From NCBI GenBank assembly GCA_945902115.1, contig CAMDLY010000002.1, positions 32,274-96,273 of the forward strand: a DNA stretch of 64,000 bases, given 5' to 3'. The stretch is from Lishizhenia tianjinensis (GTDB taxonomy: Bacteria; Bacteroidota; Bacteroidia; Flavobacteriales_D; Crocinitomicaceae). A program made the translations under genes and the position numbers. Below the pieces are notes generated by a model. It was not told where the DNA came from. It did not search any database and worked only from the letters and a program-made list of their open reading frames with translations. Below are positions 26,661-35,135 of the stretch, piece by piece. Positions within the stretch are counted from its first letter, which is position 1; each line of letters begins with the position of its first letter.

Positions 26661-29199
26661 AATACTTGTCATAGGTTGGGATGCGGCTGATTGGAAGGTT
26701 ATAAAACCTCTGATTGAGCAAGGTAAGATGCCAACTCTTAAAAGGTTAATGGAACGCGGTGTACATGGCCGAATTCAGACCTTAGATCCTCCCTTGTCTC
26801 CTATGCTATGGACCAGTATTGCTACTGGATTTAGAGCTGATACACATGGGATTGGTGGTTTTGTTGAGCCGACGCCAAATGGAGAAGGACTTCGCCCAGT
26901 TACTACCACCTCACGAAAAGTAAAAGCAATTTGGAATATCTTGAACCAAGAGGGATGGAAAAGCAATGTGGTCACTTGGTGGCCAAGTAATCCTGCAGAG
27001 CCAATAAATGGAGTGATGGTTTCCAATTTATATCAAGCTGCCAACAAAGCTCTTGGTGAAGATTGGGAAATGCCAACAGGGACAATTCATCCTGAGGAAT
27101 TGAGTGAAACTATGAAAGAATTTCGTGTGCATCCTCACGAGATAAGTTTGAGTATGTCAATTCCTTTTATACCAAATTTGGCAGAAGATTTAGAACTTAG
27201 AAAAGATAAAAGAACCTTAAGCGTATTAAAAGTAATATCTCATGCCGCCACAGTGCATGCAGCATCTACCTTTCTAATGGAAGAGACCGAATGGGATTTC
27301 ATGGCTGTTTACCACGATGCTATTGATCATTTTTGTCATACAGCAATGAAATATTTTCCACCGAGAAGACCTGAGATTCCTGAAAATGACTACGAAAATT
27401 TCAAGCAAGTTGTTGAATCCGGGTATCTTTTTCATGACATGATGCTGGAACGAACCTTGTCTTTAATCGATGATAACACTACCGTTGTTTTACTCTCTGA
27501 TCATGGCTTCTATTCCGATCACCAAAGGCCACTGCATATTCCTAGTGAACCTTCAGGGCCTGCTGTTGAACACAGTCCATATGGTATTTTTGTGATGGCA
27601 GGACCTGGAATCAAAAAAGGTTCGGAAATTTCAGGCGCTAGTGTATTGGATGTGACTCCAACTTTACTGCATCATGCGGGACTTCCTGTTGGAAGTGATA
27701 TGGAAGGAAAGGTATTGTATCAATGTTTTGAAAATCCTGCAGCTGCCAAGACCATTGATTCTTGGGAAAATGTGCCAGGCGAGACCGGTCAACATGATTC
27801 CTTACTGCGGGAAGATCCTTGGGCTGCTCAAGAGGCATTACAACAATTGGTAGATTTAGGTTACATCGAGGCTCTTGATGACGACAAATTAAAACAAGTT
27901 GAGAAATGTAAGCAAGAGAATGATTACTACATAGCAAGAAATATGATTCACGGGGGGCGTTTAAAACCTGCCATTGAGATTTTAGAACGCATTTTTACCG
28001 AATCAAAAATTCTTCGTTATGGACAACGTCTTGCATTTGCTTACTTGAGCAAAAAAATGTACATGAAATGTCAGGAGGTAGTAGACTTACTAAAAAAAAT
28101 TGATGCAGAGAAAAGGGAGGGAAAAAATAAAGACAAAAAAGATACTGATGATGCCTTCAATAATTTAGACTACGAAGAACCAATGTATTTAGAATACCTT
28201 GAAGGACTTCTAAACTTGGCCATGAATAAACCAAGAAAAGCACTTCCTCTGCTAGAAAAGGTTCAAAAAAAGAACCCAAACAATGTCCAAGTCGCAACGA
28301 GTATAGCGCAAATACATCTATTGAGAAAAAACTTTAAGTTCGCTGAAAATCAATACATCACTGCCCTTGCTGTCGATGACAGGAGCACTTCAGCTCATTA
28401 TGGACTGGGATTAACTTTTCTTCGTCAAAATAAGTTAAACGAAGCGGTTGATGAGTTTCTAATCGCCCTTGAACAAGATTTTTTCCAGGTTCAAATACAT
28501 TATCACTTGGGGGAAGCATTAGCTAAATTAGAACTTTGGGAAGATGCCGTAAATGCATTTAGAGTAGCCGTTAGAATCTCCCCTGGTATGACTAAAGCAC
28601 ATAAATGGTTGGTGGATATCTACCAGAATAAATTGAATCTTGCCAATGAAGCTCAAGAAAGTATTGCATTCTTAGAAAGCAATATAAAAGGTGATATTAT
28701 AGTATGTACAGGGCTAGATAACTGCAGTCACGAAGAGTTTATCGCAGTACTCGAGAAGGGGGGCGTTTCAGTTTTACGTGATCCCAAAGGATATAAAGAA
28801 GCAGAAAAAATCTTATTTGCAAATCTATGGTTGGAAAAGGCAATAGGAAAGGTAATTTACATTCCATGTAGGCAGTTAAGTGACCTACCAACTAATTTCA
28901 ATTATAAGGTTATTTATTTGGAGCATGAATTTGAGGAAATATTACCCTCACGCACTGCCGATTTAAAAAAGAAACTATCAAAAGAAACAATAGCTATTGG
29001 TGTTCTTAATACGATCGAAAAAGAAAAATTCATCATTGATTTGTGGATACAATCTCAACCTAGCCAGCAGGTGCTCATTGTAAATTGGAGAGAATTTCTT
29101 GAGTCAACTGACGAATTGATAAGTTTAATATCTCAATATCTGAATGTTAGCTTAGATGAAAAAGCAATAAAAAAACAAGTAAAGTTAAAGGTTGATTAA
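26641..29199 (+). CDS. Alkaline-phosphatase-superfamily phosphodiesterase with TPRs and degenerate sulfotransferase-like domain (copy 2)
   Basis: 852 aa from ATG, with no signal peptide. The catalytic fold mirrors copy 1: Asp14 in GWDAADW, Ser53 in PPLSPMLWTS, YHDAIDHFCH, LSDHGFYSDH, EHSPYG and LDVTPTLLHH. TPRs cover ~430-680 (NVQVATSIAQIHLLRKNFKFAE, SAHYGLGLTFLRQNKLNEAV, QIHYHLGEALAKLELWEDAV). From ~684 the tail aligns with the small sulfotransferase at 22257: CTGLDNCSHEEF versus VTGLPRSGTSLM, AIGKVIYIPCRQLS versus AVGKVVKIVVPLPV, YKVIYLEHEFEEILPSR versus YRVVFLRRDIEEILRSQ. The P-loop-like glycine/serine residues and the 3'-phosphate Arg are lost, so the tail is likely non-catalytic. Substrate unknown. 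Confidence 0.84.
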   Translation: MTKKKNKILVIGWDAADWKVIKPLIEQGKMPTLKRLMERGVHGRIQTLDPPLSPMLWTSIATGFRADTHGIGGFVEPTPNGEGLRPVTTTSRKVKAIWNILNQEGWKSNVVTWWPSNPAEPINGVMVSNLYQAANKALGEDWEMPTGTIHPEELSETMKEFRVHPHEISLSMSIPFIPNLAEDLELRKDKRTLSVLKVISHAATVHAASTFLMEETEWDFMAVYHDAIDHFCHTAMKYFPPRRPEIPENDYENFKQVVESGYLFHDMMLERTLSLIDDNTTVVLLSDHGFYSDHQRPLHIPSEPSGPAVEHSPYGIFVMAGPGIKKGSEISGASVLDVTPTLLHHAGLPVGSDMEGKVLYQCFENPAAAKTIDSWENVPGETGQHDSLLREDPWAAQEALQQLVDLGYIEALDDDKLKQVEKCKQENDYYIARNMIHGGRLKPAIEILERIFTESKILRYGQRLAFAYLSKKMYMKCQEVVDLLKKIDAEKREGKNKDKKDTDDAFNNLDYEEPMYLEYLEGLLNLAMNKPRKALPLLEKVQKKNPNNVQVATSIAQIHLLRKNFKFAENQYITALAVDDRSTSAHYGLGLTFLRQNKLNEAVDEFLIALEQDFFQVQIHYHLGEALAKLELWEDAVNAFRVAVRISPGMTKAHKWLVDIYQNKLNLANEAQESIAFLESNIKGDIIVCTGLDNCSHEEFIAVLEKGGVSVLRDPKGYKEAEKILFANLWLEKAIGKVIYIPCRQLSDLPTNFNYKVIYLEHEFEEILPSRTADLKKKLSKETIAIGVLNTIEKEKFIIDLWIQSQPSQQVLIVNWREFLESTDELISLISQYLNVSLDEKAIKKQVKLKVD

Positions 29200-29208
29200 A
29201 ATAAATAC

Positions 29209-29216
29209 TAAATTTG
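29209..29216 (+). promoter_or_regulatory. Putative -7 element (TAAATTTG)
   Basis: TAAATTTG lies 21 bases before the ATG of the second secreted protein gene, nearly the same distance as at the first copy (23 bases). The similar placement in both copies raises its credibility. A good -33 TTG is not seen. Confidence 0.42.
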
Positions 29217-29237
29217 TTCACAAAATAAAAAGTGCTT

Positions 29238-30092
29238 ATGAAAAAAATTACTTCTTTAAACAAATCAAAACTAACGAGTTACACTGCATTTGCAAGTGCT
29301 ATTGTAGCCGGAAGTGCTGCTAATGCCCAGGTTACCTACGTAGACATCAATCCTGATGCAGTTGCAGATTCATTAAACCCGTATGCGGTAGACTTCAATA
29401 ACGATGCTGCTCCCGATATGGCTTTTGGTGTTCAACATTTATCTGGATCTTTCTCCAGTCAAGGGAATGTTCTCACATACGAAGGAGCTTTAGCTTATGC
29501 TGTTTTCCCTAACGGACTAGCAGTTTTAGACCCTGCAGATTCTACCACAGCAGTTTTAGATTGTGGAGTAGCTGTATCTCAAGCATCACTTTTTGGATCA
29601 AGTTCTGGAGCCATATTAGGATACGCAGCCTTAATTCAGCCAATTAACTATCCATTTGCCCAAGGTGCTTGGCTAGGTGCGAATGATAAGTATTTAGGTT
29701 ACAAATTTGATTTAGGTGCAAATACCCATTACGGATGGGTAAGACTTTCTGTTGCTGCCAACGGTGAAACGATCACTATCAAAGAATATGCATTTAACGC
29801 TACACCAGGTGCTGCAATAAATACGTGTCAACAAACTTCTGGAATCGAAAGTGTTTCAGTAGAGGATAAAGTAACTATCAAAACAACGTTAAACGATGCT
29901 ACAATCAATGTAACTCCAGATTTAGTTGGTGGTTCAATATCTATGATAAGCATGGCTGGACAAGTGGTGAAAACAATCGTTATTTCTGATGTAAACACTA
30001 CAATTTCTTTCGAAGGAATTGACTCAGGTATTTATTCAGTTGTTGCAAATTTTGAAGCTGGTTCAGTGAACAAAAGAGTTTATATAAAATAA
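29238..30092 (+). CDS. Secreted HYGW-core protein with T9SS type A sorting domain (copy 2)
   Basis: 284 aa from the ATG at 29238 (a GTG two codons earlier is less likely). Signal peptide up to about residue 30 (AGSAANAQ). The mature region starts VTYVDINPD, has DFNNDAAPDM as the Ca-loop-like motif, then KYLGYKFDLGANTHYGWVRL, ITIKEYAFNATPGAAI, and a sorting-domain-like end (GGSISMISMAGQVVKT, IDSGIYSVVANF, NKRVYIK). It lies 38 bp after the phosphatase-TPR stop with its own -7 box. It is a paralogue of the proteins at 25423 and 30155. No catalytic motif; a structural or ligand-binding surface role is possible but not shown. Confidence 0.78.
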   Translation: MKKITSLNKSKLTSYTAFASAIVAGSAANAQVTYVDINPDAVADSLNPYAVDFNNDAAPDMAFGVQHLSGSFSSQGNVLTYEGALAYAVFPNGLAVLDPADSTTAVLDCGVAVSQASLFGSSSGAILGYAALIQPINYPFAQGAWLGANDKYLGYKFDLGANTHYGWVRLSVAANGETITIKEYAFNATPGAAINTCQQTSGIESVSVEDKVTIKTTLNDATINVTPDLVGGSISMISMAGQVVKTIVISDVNTTISFEGIDSGIYSVVANFEAGSVNKRVYIK

Positions 30093-30114
30093 CTATAATT
30101 ATTTTATATATTTG

Positions 30115-30142
30115 AGGAGTGGGAAACCACTCCTTTTTTTTT
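30115..30142 (+). terminator. Rho-independent terminator, preceded by a -7-like box
   Basis: AGGAGTGG (30115-30122) pairs with CCACTCCT (30127-30134) around a GAAA loop, followed by a run of T to 30142. Directly before it, TATATTTG (30107-30114) fits the -7 consensus, so a promoter for the next secreted protein gene may start inside the hairpin and thereby miss its 5' arm. Confidence 0.8.
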
Positions 30143-30154
30143 AAATTTACTTTT

Positions 30155-31051
30155 ATGAGCAATACAAACATTCGTCTAAAAAAATACTTGGCAGCCAGTG
30201 GAACATTACTCGTCGGAAATGTAGTATTCGGCCAAAATCTACAATATACTGACGTCAATCCTGATGTAATTTTAGATAAAAACGCTGGACCTTTTGAAAT
30301 GGATTTCAACAATGACCTATCTGTGGACATAACTTTTGAAGTGGCTTCTTTCGACGGAAGTGGATCGTCGACTTATATGGGTATTCCATTCACATTTGTC
30401 TATAACGGTTCGCAAGCCGGAGTTGTTCCGGGTGCTAATGGTGGAGTCCAAGGACAAGTTATCGGAAGTAGCAGTACATTCGGAGTTAGTGTGTTGAATG
30501 AAGGTGATGCCATATCTGCTGCAAATAATTTTAGCTCCCAAAGCGCAGCCATAGGGTTGCAAGGTGTAGTATCAATACCTGCTTTCAATATTGATTATGC
30601 CATAAATCAAGGTGAGTTTTTAGGAGCTTCACAAAAATTTATGGGTATGAAATTTCAGGCAGCTGGCAACATGCATTATGGATGGGTTCGTCTGAGTGTT
30701 GATACATTAGATCCTGCGGGTCTTAAATTGATTATTCATGATTATGCTTACAACGGCACTGCCAACGAACAAATTATTGCTGGAGACCCTATTGGCTCTG
30801 TTATTGCTCAAGCTGCACTTCAGGATAAAGTATCATTTCTGATTACCACGGATTTAGTCACGTTAAATGTTACACCTGATCTTATTGGAGGGGAATTACA
30901 AATCGTGAATATTGATGGTAAATCAACTTACACCTTACCTATTGATGATATCGGAACCAAAGTCAGGTTAGAGGACTATTCTACAGGTATTTACTTTATA
31001 GAAGCTCGATTCGGAGAAGGCACTCTATCTAGAAAAATTTATGTAAAATAA
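30155..31051 (+). CDS. Secreted HYGW-core protein with T9SS type A sorting domain (copy 3)
   Basis: 298 aa from the ATG at 30155; the longer frame would begin inside the terminator hairpin and is rejected. A signal peptide (AASGTLLVGNVVFGQ) is followed by LQYTDVNPD, DFNNDLSVDITF, KFMGMKFQAAGNMHYGWVRL, LIIHDYAYNGTANEQIIAGD and a sorting-domain-like C-terminus (GGELQIVNIDGKST, STGIYFIEARF, SRKIYVK). It has the same architecture as the two preceding copies, with a longer insert in the middle. It probably arose by duplication of its immediate neighbour. The CotH-domain gene starts 41 bp downstream, with no terminator seen between them. Confidence 0.78.
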   Translation: MSNTNIRLKKYLAASGTLLVGNVVFGQNLQYTDVNPDVILDKNAGPFEMDFNNDLSVDITFEVASFDGSGSSTYMGIPFTFVYNGSQAGVVPGANGGVQGQVIGSSSTFGVSVLNEGDAISAANNFSSQSAAIGLQGVVSIPAFNIDYAINQGEFLGASQKFMGMKFQAAGNMHYGWVRLSVDTLDPAGLKLIIHDYAYNGTANEQIIAGDPIGSVIAQAALQDKVSFLITTDLVTLNVTPDLIGGELQIVNIDGKSTYTLPIDDIGTKVRLEDYSTGIYFIEARFGEGTLSRKIYVK

Positions 31052-31092
31052 TAACCTTAGCAGAGTTATCTATTTGGAAAGCTCTTTATGAT

Positions 31093-34000
31093 ATGCGAAA
31101 ACTACTTACACTCACACTACTTTTTATTTTTATTTACTTCGTTCAAATATCCGCTCAAATCAAAATCAATGAGGGGTGCAACAAAAACTATCAATCTCTT
31201 TTCGATGAAGATGGAGACTCCCCCGATTGGATAGAACTATATAACGCTGGCTCAACTAATATTCTTCTTTCTGACTATTTCTTAAGTGACAAAAATAGCA
31301 ACCCCTTTTCCTGGCAATTACCTGATATTTCACTACCACCTGGAGGATTTCAAAAAGTTTTTTGCAGTGGTAAGGATCGTTTAGGAAGTGACCCTTTCAA
31401 CTTTTTAACAAGCCAACAATCTTTTACACCCGTTTTAGGGTGGAATCAACATAATTTCTCGACACCATTTGTTTGGGATGGAGTTTCAAATATTATTGTT
31501 AACGTCTGCTCTTACAATTCTACTCAATACACTATAAATAGTTCGTTTTATCAAACTCCAACAAACTTCGCATCCTCATTAGTGGCAATTAACGATGGAA
31601 GCGACGCTTCATGCGGAGCCACACTTGGACAAACATATAACCAACGTCCAAATGTTAAATTCAATGGAATACAAATTGGCAATGGCCAAGTTCAAAATAA
31701 CGACACCGGTTATCCCGCACCATATGGAAATTGGTATTGGTGCGCTAGACACCAATTTCTTATTAGGGCACAAGAGTTGATTTCAGCAGGTTTAGCTGCA
31801 GGTCCTTTAAACTCAATTTCTTTTCAGGTATCCTCAACGTCGGGAGAATTCTACGATTACGTAAATTTCTCCATGACACATACGACTTTACAAGAACTAC
31901 AGGCGGGTTTTCTTCCTGAACAAGGTTATCAACTACATACTAATTTCAAGATTGAGGCAACTGGTGAAGATGTTTATATTTTTAATGCAAACAGTAATTT
32001 GGAACATAACCTACGCGTTGAAAGTCCACAAACCGATATATCTATCGGTCTAAGACCGAACGGATCTTCAAATATCACTTGGCTAGTTCCTTCTCCGAGT
32101 AATTCAAATAATTTTGTGAATTACTACAACGATACACTCAAAGAACCTATTCTAAGTCAAGAATCTGGTGTTTTCTCCTCCTTACTCACTGTTTCAATCG
32201 CTAATCCCAATTCTATCAATTCGAAATTGGTATATACCCTAGATGGATCTGCACCAACCTTTAATTCAACTGTTTATTCTTCGCCCATTCAGGTATTAAA
32301 TAACACTGTCCTACGTTCGAGGGTTTTTCCAATTGGGTCCTCAAATACATTACCGAGTAATACTGCTAGCTCTACCTATTTGATTGGTGTTTCTCATACC
32401 ACACCAATACTCATGGTGTGCACAGATGAACAAAACCTTTATGGTACAGAAGGGATTTTTGATAATCCCAACAGCGATTGGATAAAACCTGCACATGCTG
32501 TTTATTTGAGCGAAGGTGTCAGTCATCCTATGCTATTTGAAACAAGAACGTCTATGCGCATGGACGGAGGAGCTGGGGGAAGTCGAGGTAATCCACAAAG
32601 AAGTTTTAGGTTGTCTTTTGCCCACGGAGCTTTGGGAGAAAAGCCCATACAATATCCGCTCATTCCAGATCGGCCAAATAGAACTACTTACAGCGATATC
32701 TATTTGAGAAATGGCAGTAATCAATACCTAACTTTACCCTACAAAGATGCTTCTCAGGTCCGCATGATGAGCGAAGGCACTGATAATTATTATTCAGCAT
32801 TTCGACCGATTAGTGTCTATATCAATGGGCAGTATTTTGGTTTGTATGAACTGCGTGAAAAATTTAACACAGAGTATTTCGAACAGCACGACCAAGCGAA
32901 CAAAGATTCTGTGGAATTACTCTCATTGAGTTATTTTTATAATCTTGTCTTACGCGCCATTGAAGGGGATGTTGATAATTTCTGGAATAGTTATGACGAT
33001 TTTATTTCTATCGATACAGAGGATTCCACTTATTGGGAGGCAGCTGACCAATATGTTGATTTGAAACATTATACAGACTATGTCATAGGAGAATCATGGA
33101 TGGGTAATGTAGATTGGCCTCAAAATAATATCAAGATATACCGATCGGATAAAACAAATTTCCGATGGAGATTTGCGCTAATTGACCTAGAATTGTCCTT
33201 ACAACCAAATGGATGGACTGATTGCCAACAAAATCATATTCGTTATATGTTAGATCAGGGCTCCGGAAACCCGTATATCAATATTTGGCTGCGTAGTATC
33301 ACCAATACGAAATATAAAAGGTATTTTATAAATCGCTTTGCTGATTTGATGAATACAAGTTATAAAAATGATAAACTACTCAATAAAGAACAGGAATTTT
33401 ACTTATCGATGTTTCCTGAAATGGATAACGAATATGCACGATGGGGCGATCCAAATAATATTGCAGGGCAAATGCAAGGATTTAACAACAATCACCAAAC
33501 TTTTCGTTCAGAACTTTCCTGCAGAAATAATGTGATTAGAAATCAACTGGTGAATGAATTTGAATTGGAGAAAAAGGTAAGCGTAAATTTAAATGTATTC
33601 CCTGACAGCTCAGGAACAATCAAACTAAATACCATTGAGCCCGAGATATACCCTTGGTCTGGAATTTACTTCGACGGAGTTCCTATCGAAATGGTACCTG
33701 TACCAAAACCAGGGTATAAATTTTTACATTGGTTACCGAATGTATTTATTTCCGATACCTTACAAGACTCTTTAGAAACGAATGTATCTATTACGAATAC
33801 CTCATTCACCGCTATTTTTGAAAAATTACCTCCTCCCCCTGATGGTCCTGAAATACACTTCAACATGTATCCTAATCCATCCAACGGCAATTTCGTTATT
33901 GCTCATGACAATAAAACACTTGCGTCAAATTGTTCATACTTAATTTATGATTTATCGGGAAGAATCATAAAAGAAGGGACTCTTTCCTCGAGTTCTCTTG

Positions 34001-34104
34001 AAACAATAATTGATATTTCTTTTGCGCGCTCGGCACTTTATGTAATACAAATAAGAAAGGATGGAGAGGAATTATTTCAATCCAAGCTCTTTAAATCGAA
34101 TTAA
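31093..34104 (+). CDS. CotH kinase-domain secreted protein with lamin-tail domain and T9SS type A sorting domain
   Basis: 1003 aa with a signal peptide (LLTLTLLFIFIYFVQISAQ). Residues ~22-100 resemble a lamin-tail domain (INEGCNKNY, DWIELYNAGSTNILLSDYFLSD). A chitobiase-like beta-sandwich repeat follows near 375-440 (YTLDGSAPTFNSTVYSSP). The CotH domain spans ~450-830: SFRLSFAHG, LRNGSNQY, ISVYINGQYFGLYELREKF, MGNVDWPQNNIKIYR with the probable catalytic Asp at 674, and WRFALIDLELSL with the metal-binding Asp. An InlB-like VPKPGYKFLHWLP stretch precedes a sorting domain (FNMYPNPSNGNFVI). CotH-family proteins can phosphorylate secreted proteins; the target here is unknown. The stop overlaps the convergent meaB stop by 4 bp. 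Confidence 0.85.
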   Translation: MRKLLTLTLLFIFIYFVQISAQIKINEGCNKNYQSLFDEDGDSPDWIELYNAGSTNILLSDYFLSDKNSNPFSWQLPDISLPPGGFQKVFCSGKDRLGSDPFNFLTSQQSFTPVLGWNQHNFSTPFVWDGVSNIIVNVCSYNSTQYTINSSFYQTPTNFASSLVAINDGSDASCGATLGQTYNQRPNVKFNGIQIGNGQVQNNDTGYPAPYGNWYWCARHQFLIRAQELISAGLAAGPLNSISFQVSSTSGEFYDYVNFSMTHTTLQELQAGFLPEQGYQLHTNFKIEATGEDVYIFNANSNLEHNLRVESPQTDISIGLRPNGSSNITWLVPSPSNSNNFVNYYNDTLKEPILSQESGVFSSLLTVSIANPNSINSKLVYTLDGSAPTFNSTVYSSPIQVLNNTVLRSRVFPIGSSNTLPSNTASSTYLIGVSHTTPILMVCTDEQNLYGTEGIFDNPNSDWIKPAHAVYLSEGVSHPMLFETRTSMRMDGGAGGSRGNPQRSFRLSFAHGALGEKPIQYPLIPDRPNRTTYSDIYLRNGSNQYLTLPYKDASQVRMMSEGTDNYYSAFRPISVYINGQYFGLYELREKFNTEYFEQHDQANKDSVELLSLSYFYNLVLRAIEGDVDNFWNSYDDFISIDTEDSTYWEAADQYVDLKHYTDYVIGESWMGNVDWPQNNIKIYRSDKTNFRWRFALIDLELSLQPNGWTDCQQNHIRYMLDQGSGNPYINIWLRSITNTKYKRYFINRFADLMNTSYKNDKLLNKEQEFYLSMFPEMDNEYARWGDPNNIAGQMQGFNNNHQTFRSELSCRNNVIRNQLVNEFELEKKVSVNLNVFPDSSGTIKLNTIEPEIYPWSGIYFDGVPIEMVPVPKPGYKFLHWLPNVFISDTLQDSLETNVSITNTSFTAIFEKLPPPPDGPEIHFNMYPNPSNGNFVIAHDNKTLASNCSYLIYDLSGRIIKEGTLSSSSLETIIDISFARSALYVIQIRKDGEELFQSKLFKSN

Positions 34105-35135
34105 TTATTTGTAATCTTAAGTAATAGATCCTCTGCGGCGATATAACCACTTATTTCTCCGGAAGATATTTTTTCTGACAAGCGCTTGTGATGCTTTGAA
34201 AAACTAGGATGCTGTTTCATTTTTTCAAGCCATAATTCACCAATGTATTGATTCATTAATTGTAACTCTTGAGCACATCGATTTTTTTGAATCCAACCTT
34301 CCGTAGTGTATTTAGTGAAGTAATGATTTATGGAATCCCAGACCTCCTGTAATCCTTTATTTTCTGTGCTGCTGGTCAATAAAGATGGAACCGGCCAATC
34401 ATTTTCTTTCGGAGGAAAGAGATGCAGCGCTGAGGCGTATTGAGCTCTTGCCAATTTCGCCTTGGTAACATTCTCACCGTCAGCCTTGGTAATTACTAAA
34501 GCATCTGCCATTTCCATGATACCTCGTTTGATGCCTTGTAGGTCATCACCTGCCCCCGCCAACATTAACAAAAGGAAATAATCGACCATGGAGTGCACAA
34601 GTGTTTCTGACTGCCCCACTCCTACCGTTTCTATTAATATCACCTCATAGCCAGCAGCCTCACATAACAGAATAGATTCTCGTGTATGTTTGGCCACGCC
34701 ACCTAAATTCAAGCTACTAGGTGTTGGTCTGATATATACATTTTCTTGATTTGAAAGCCACTCCATCCGGGTTTTATCTCCCAAAATACTTCCACCAGAA
34801 ATAGAAGAGGAAGGATCTATCGCAAGAACTGCCATTTTTAGTCCTTTCTCAAGTATAATTCGCCCAAAGGATTCTATAAAAGTACTTTTTCCTACTCCAG
34901 GAACTCCTGTAACACCTATACGCCAACTAGATTTTTTATCAGCTAGACATTTTTTGAGAAGCAGAGTTGCTTCCTTTCTATCCTGAAGATTGGTGCTTTC
35001 TATGAGTGTAATCGCCTTACTTAATTCAAACCGATTGCCTGTGGTTATACCTTCCCATAAATGCTCGGCTGTCAAACTATCTTTTCTAGACTTTCGGCTG
35101 TCCAACCAATCTTCTATTTTCTTTTGATTAGGCAT
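34101..35135 (-). CDS. meaB: Methylmalonyl-CoA mutase-associated GTPase MeaB (ArgK family)
   Basis: 344 aa. Family knowledge: MeaB is a G3E P-loop GTPase that guards cobalamin loading and protects methylmalonyl-CoA mutase from inactivation. Seen: Walker A GVTGVPGVGKSTFIESFG near residue 80, LAIDPSSSISGGSILGDKTRM, the GVGQSETLVHSMVDYFLLLM Walker B/switch region, and ADALVITKADGEN (NKxD-type guanine motif written TKAD). The C-terminal dimerisation helices are present. Its start overlaps the elbB stop by 8 bp, so the pair is translationally coupled. The mutase subunits are not in this window. Confidence 0.93.
   Translation of the reverse strand: MPNQKKIEDWLDSRKSRKDSLTAEHLWEGITTGNRFELSKAITLIESTNLQDRKEATLLLKKCLADKKSSWRIGVTGVPGVGKSTFIESFGRIILEKGLKMAVLAIDPSSSISGGSILGDKTRMEWLSNQENVYIRPTPSSLNLGGVAKHTRESILLCEAAGYEVILIETVGVGQSETLVHSMVDYFLLLMLAGAGDDLQGIKRGIMEMADALVITKADGENVTKAKLARAQYASALHLFPPKENDWPVPSLLTSSTENKGLQEVWDSINHYFTKYTTEGWIQKNRCAQELQLMNQYIGELWLEKMKQHPSFSKHHKRLSEKISSGEISGYIAAEDLLLKITNN

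Noticed and set aside
30119..30154. GTG start at 30119 for the third secreted protein
   Set aside because: This region is the terminator hairpin; the ATG at 30155 leads directly into a normal signal peptide.
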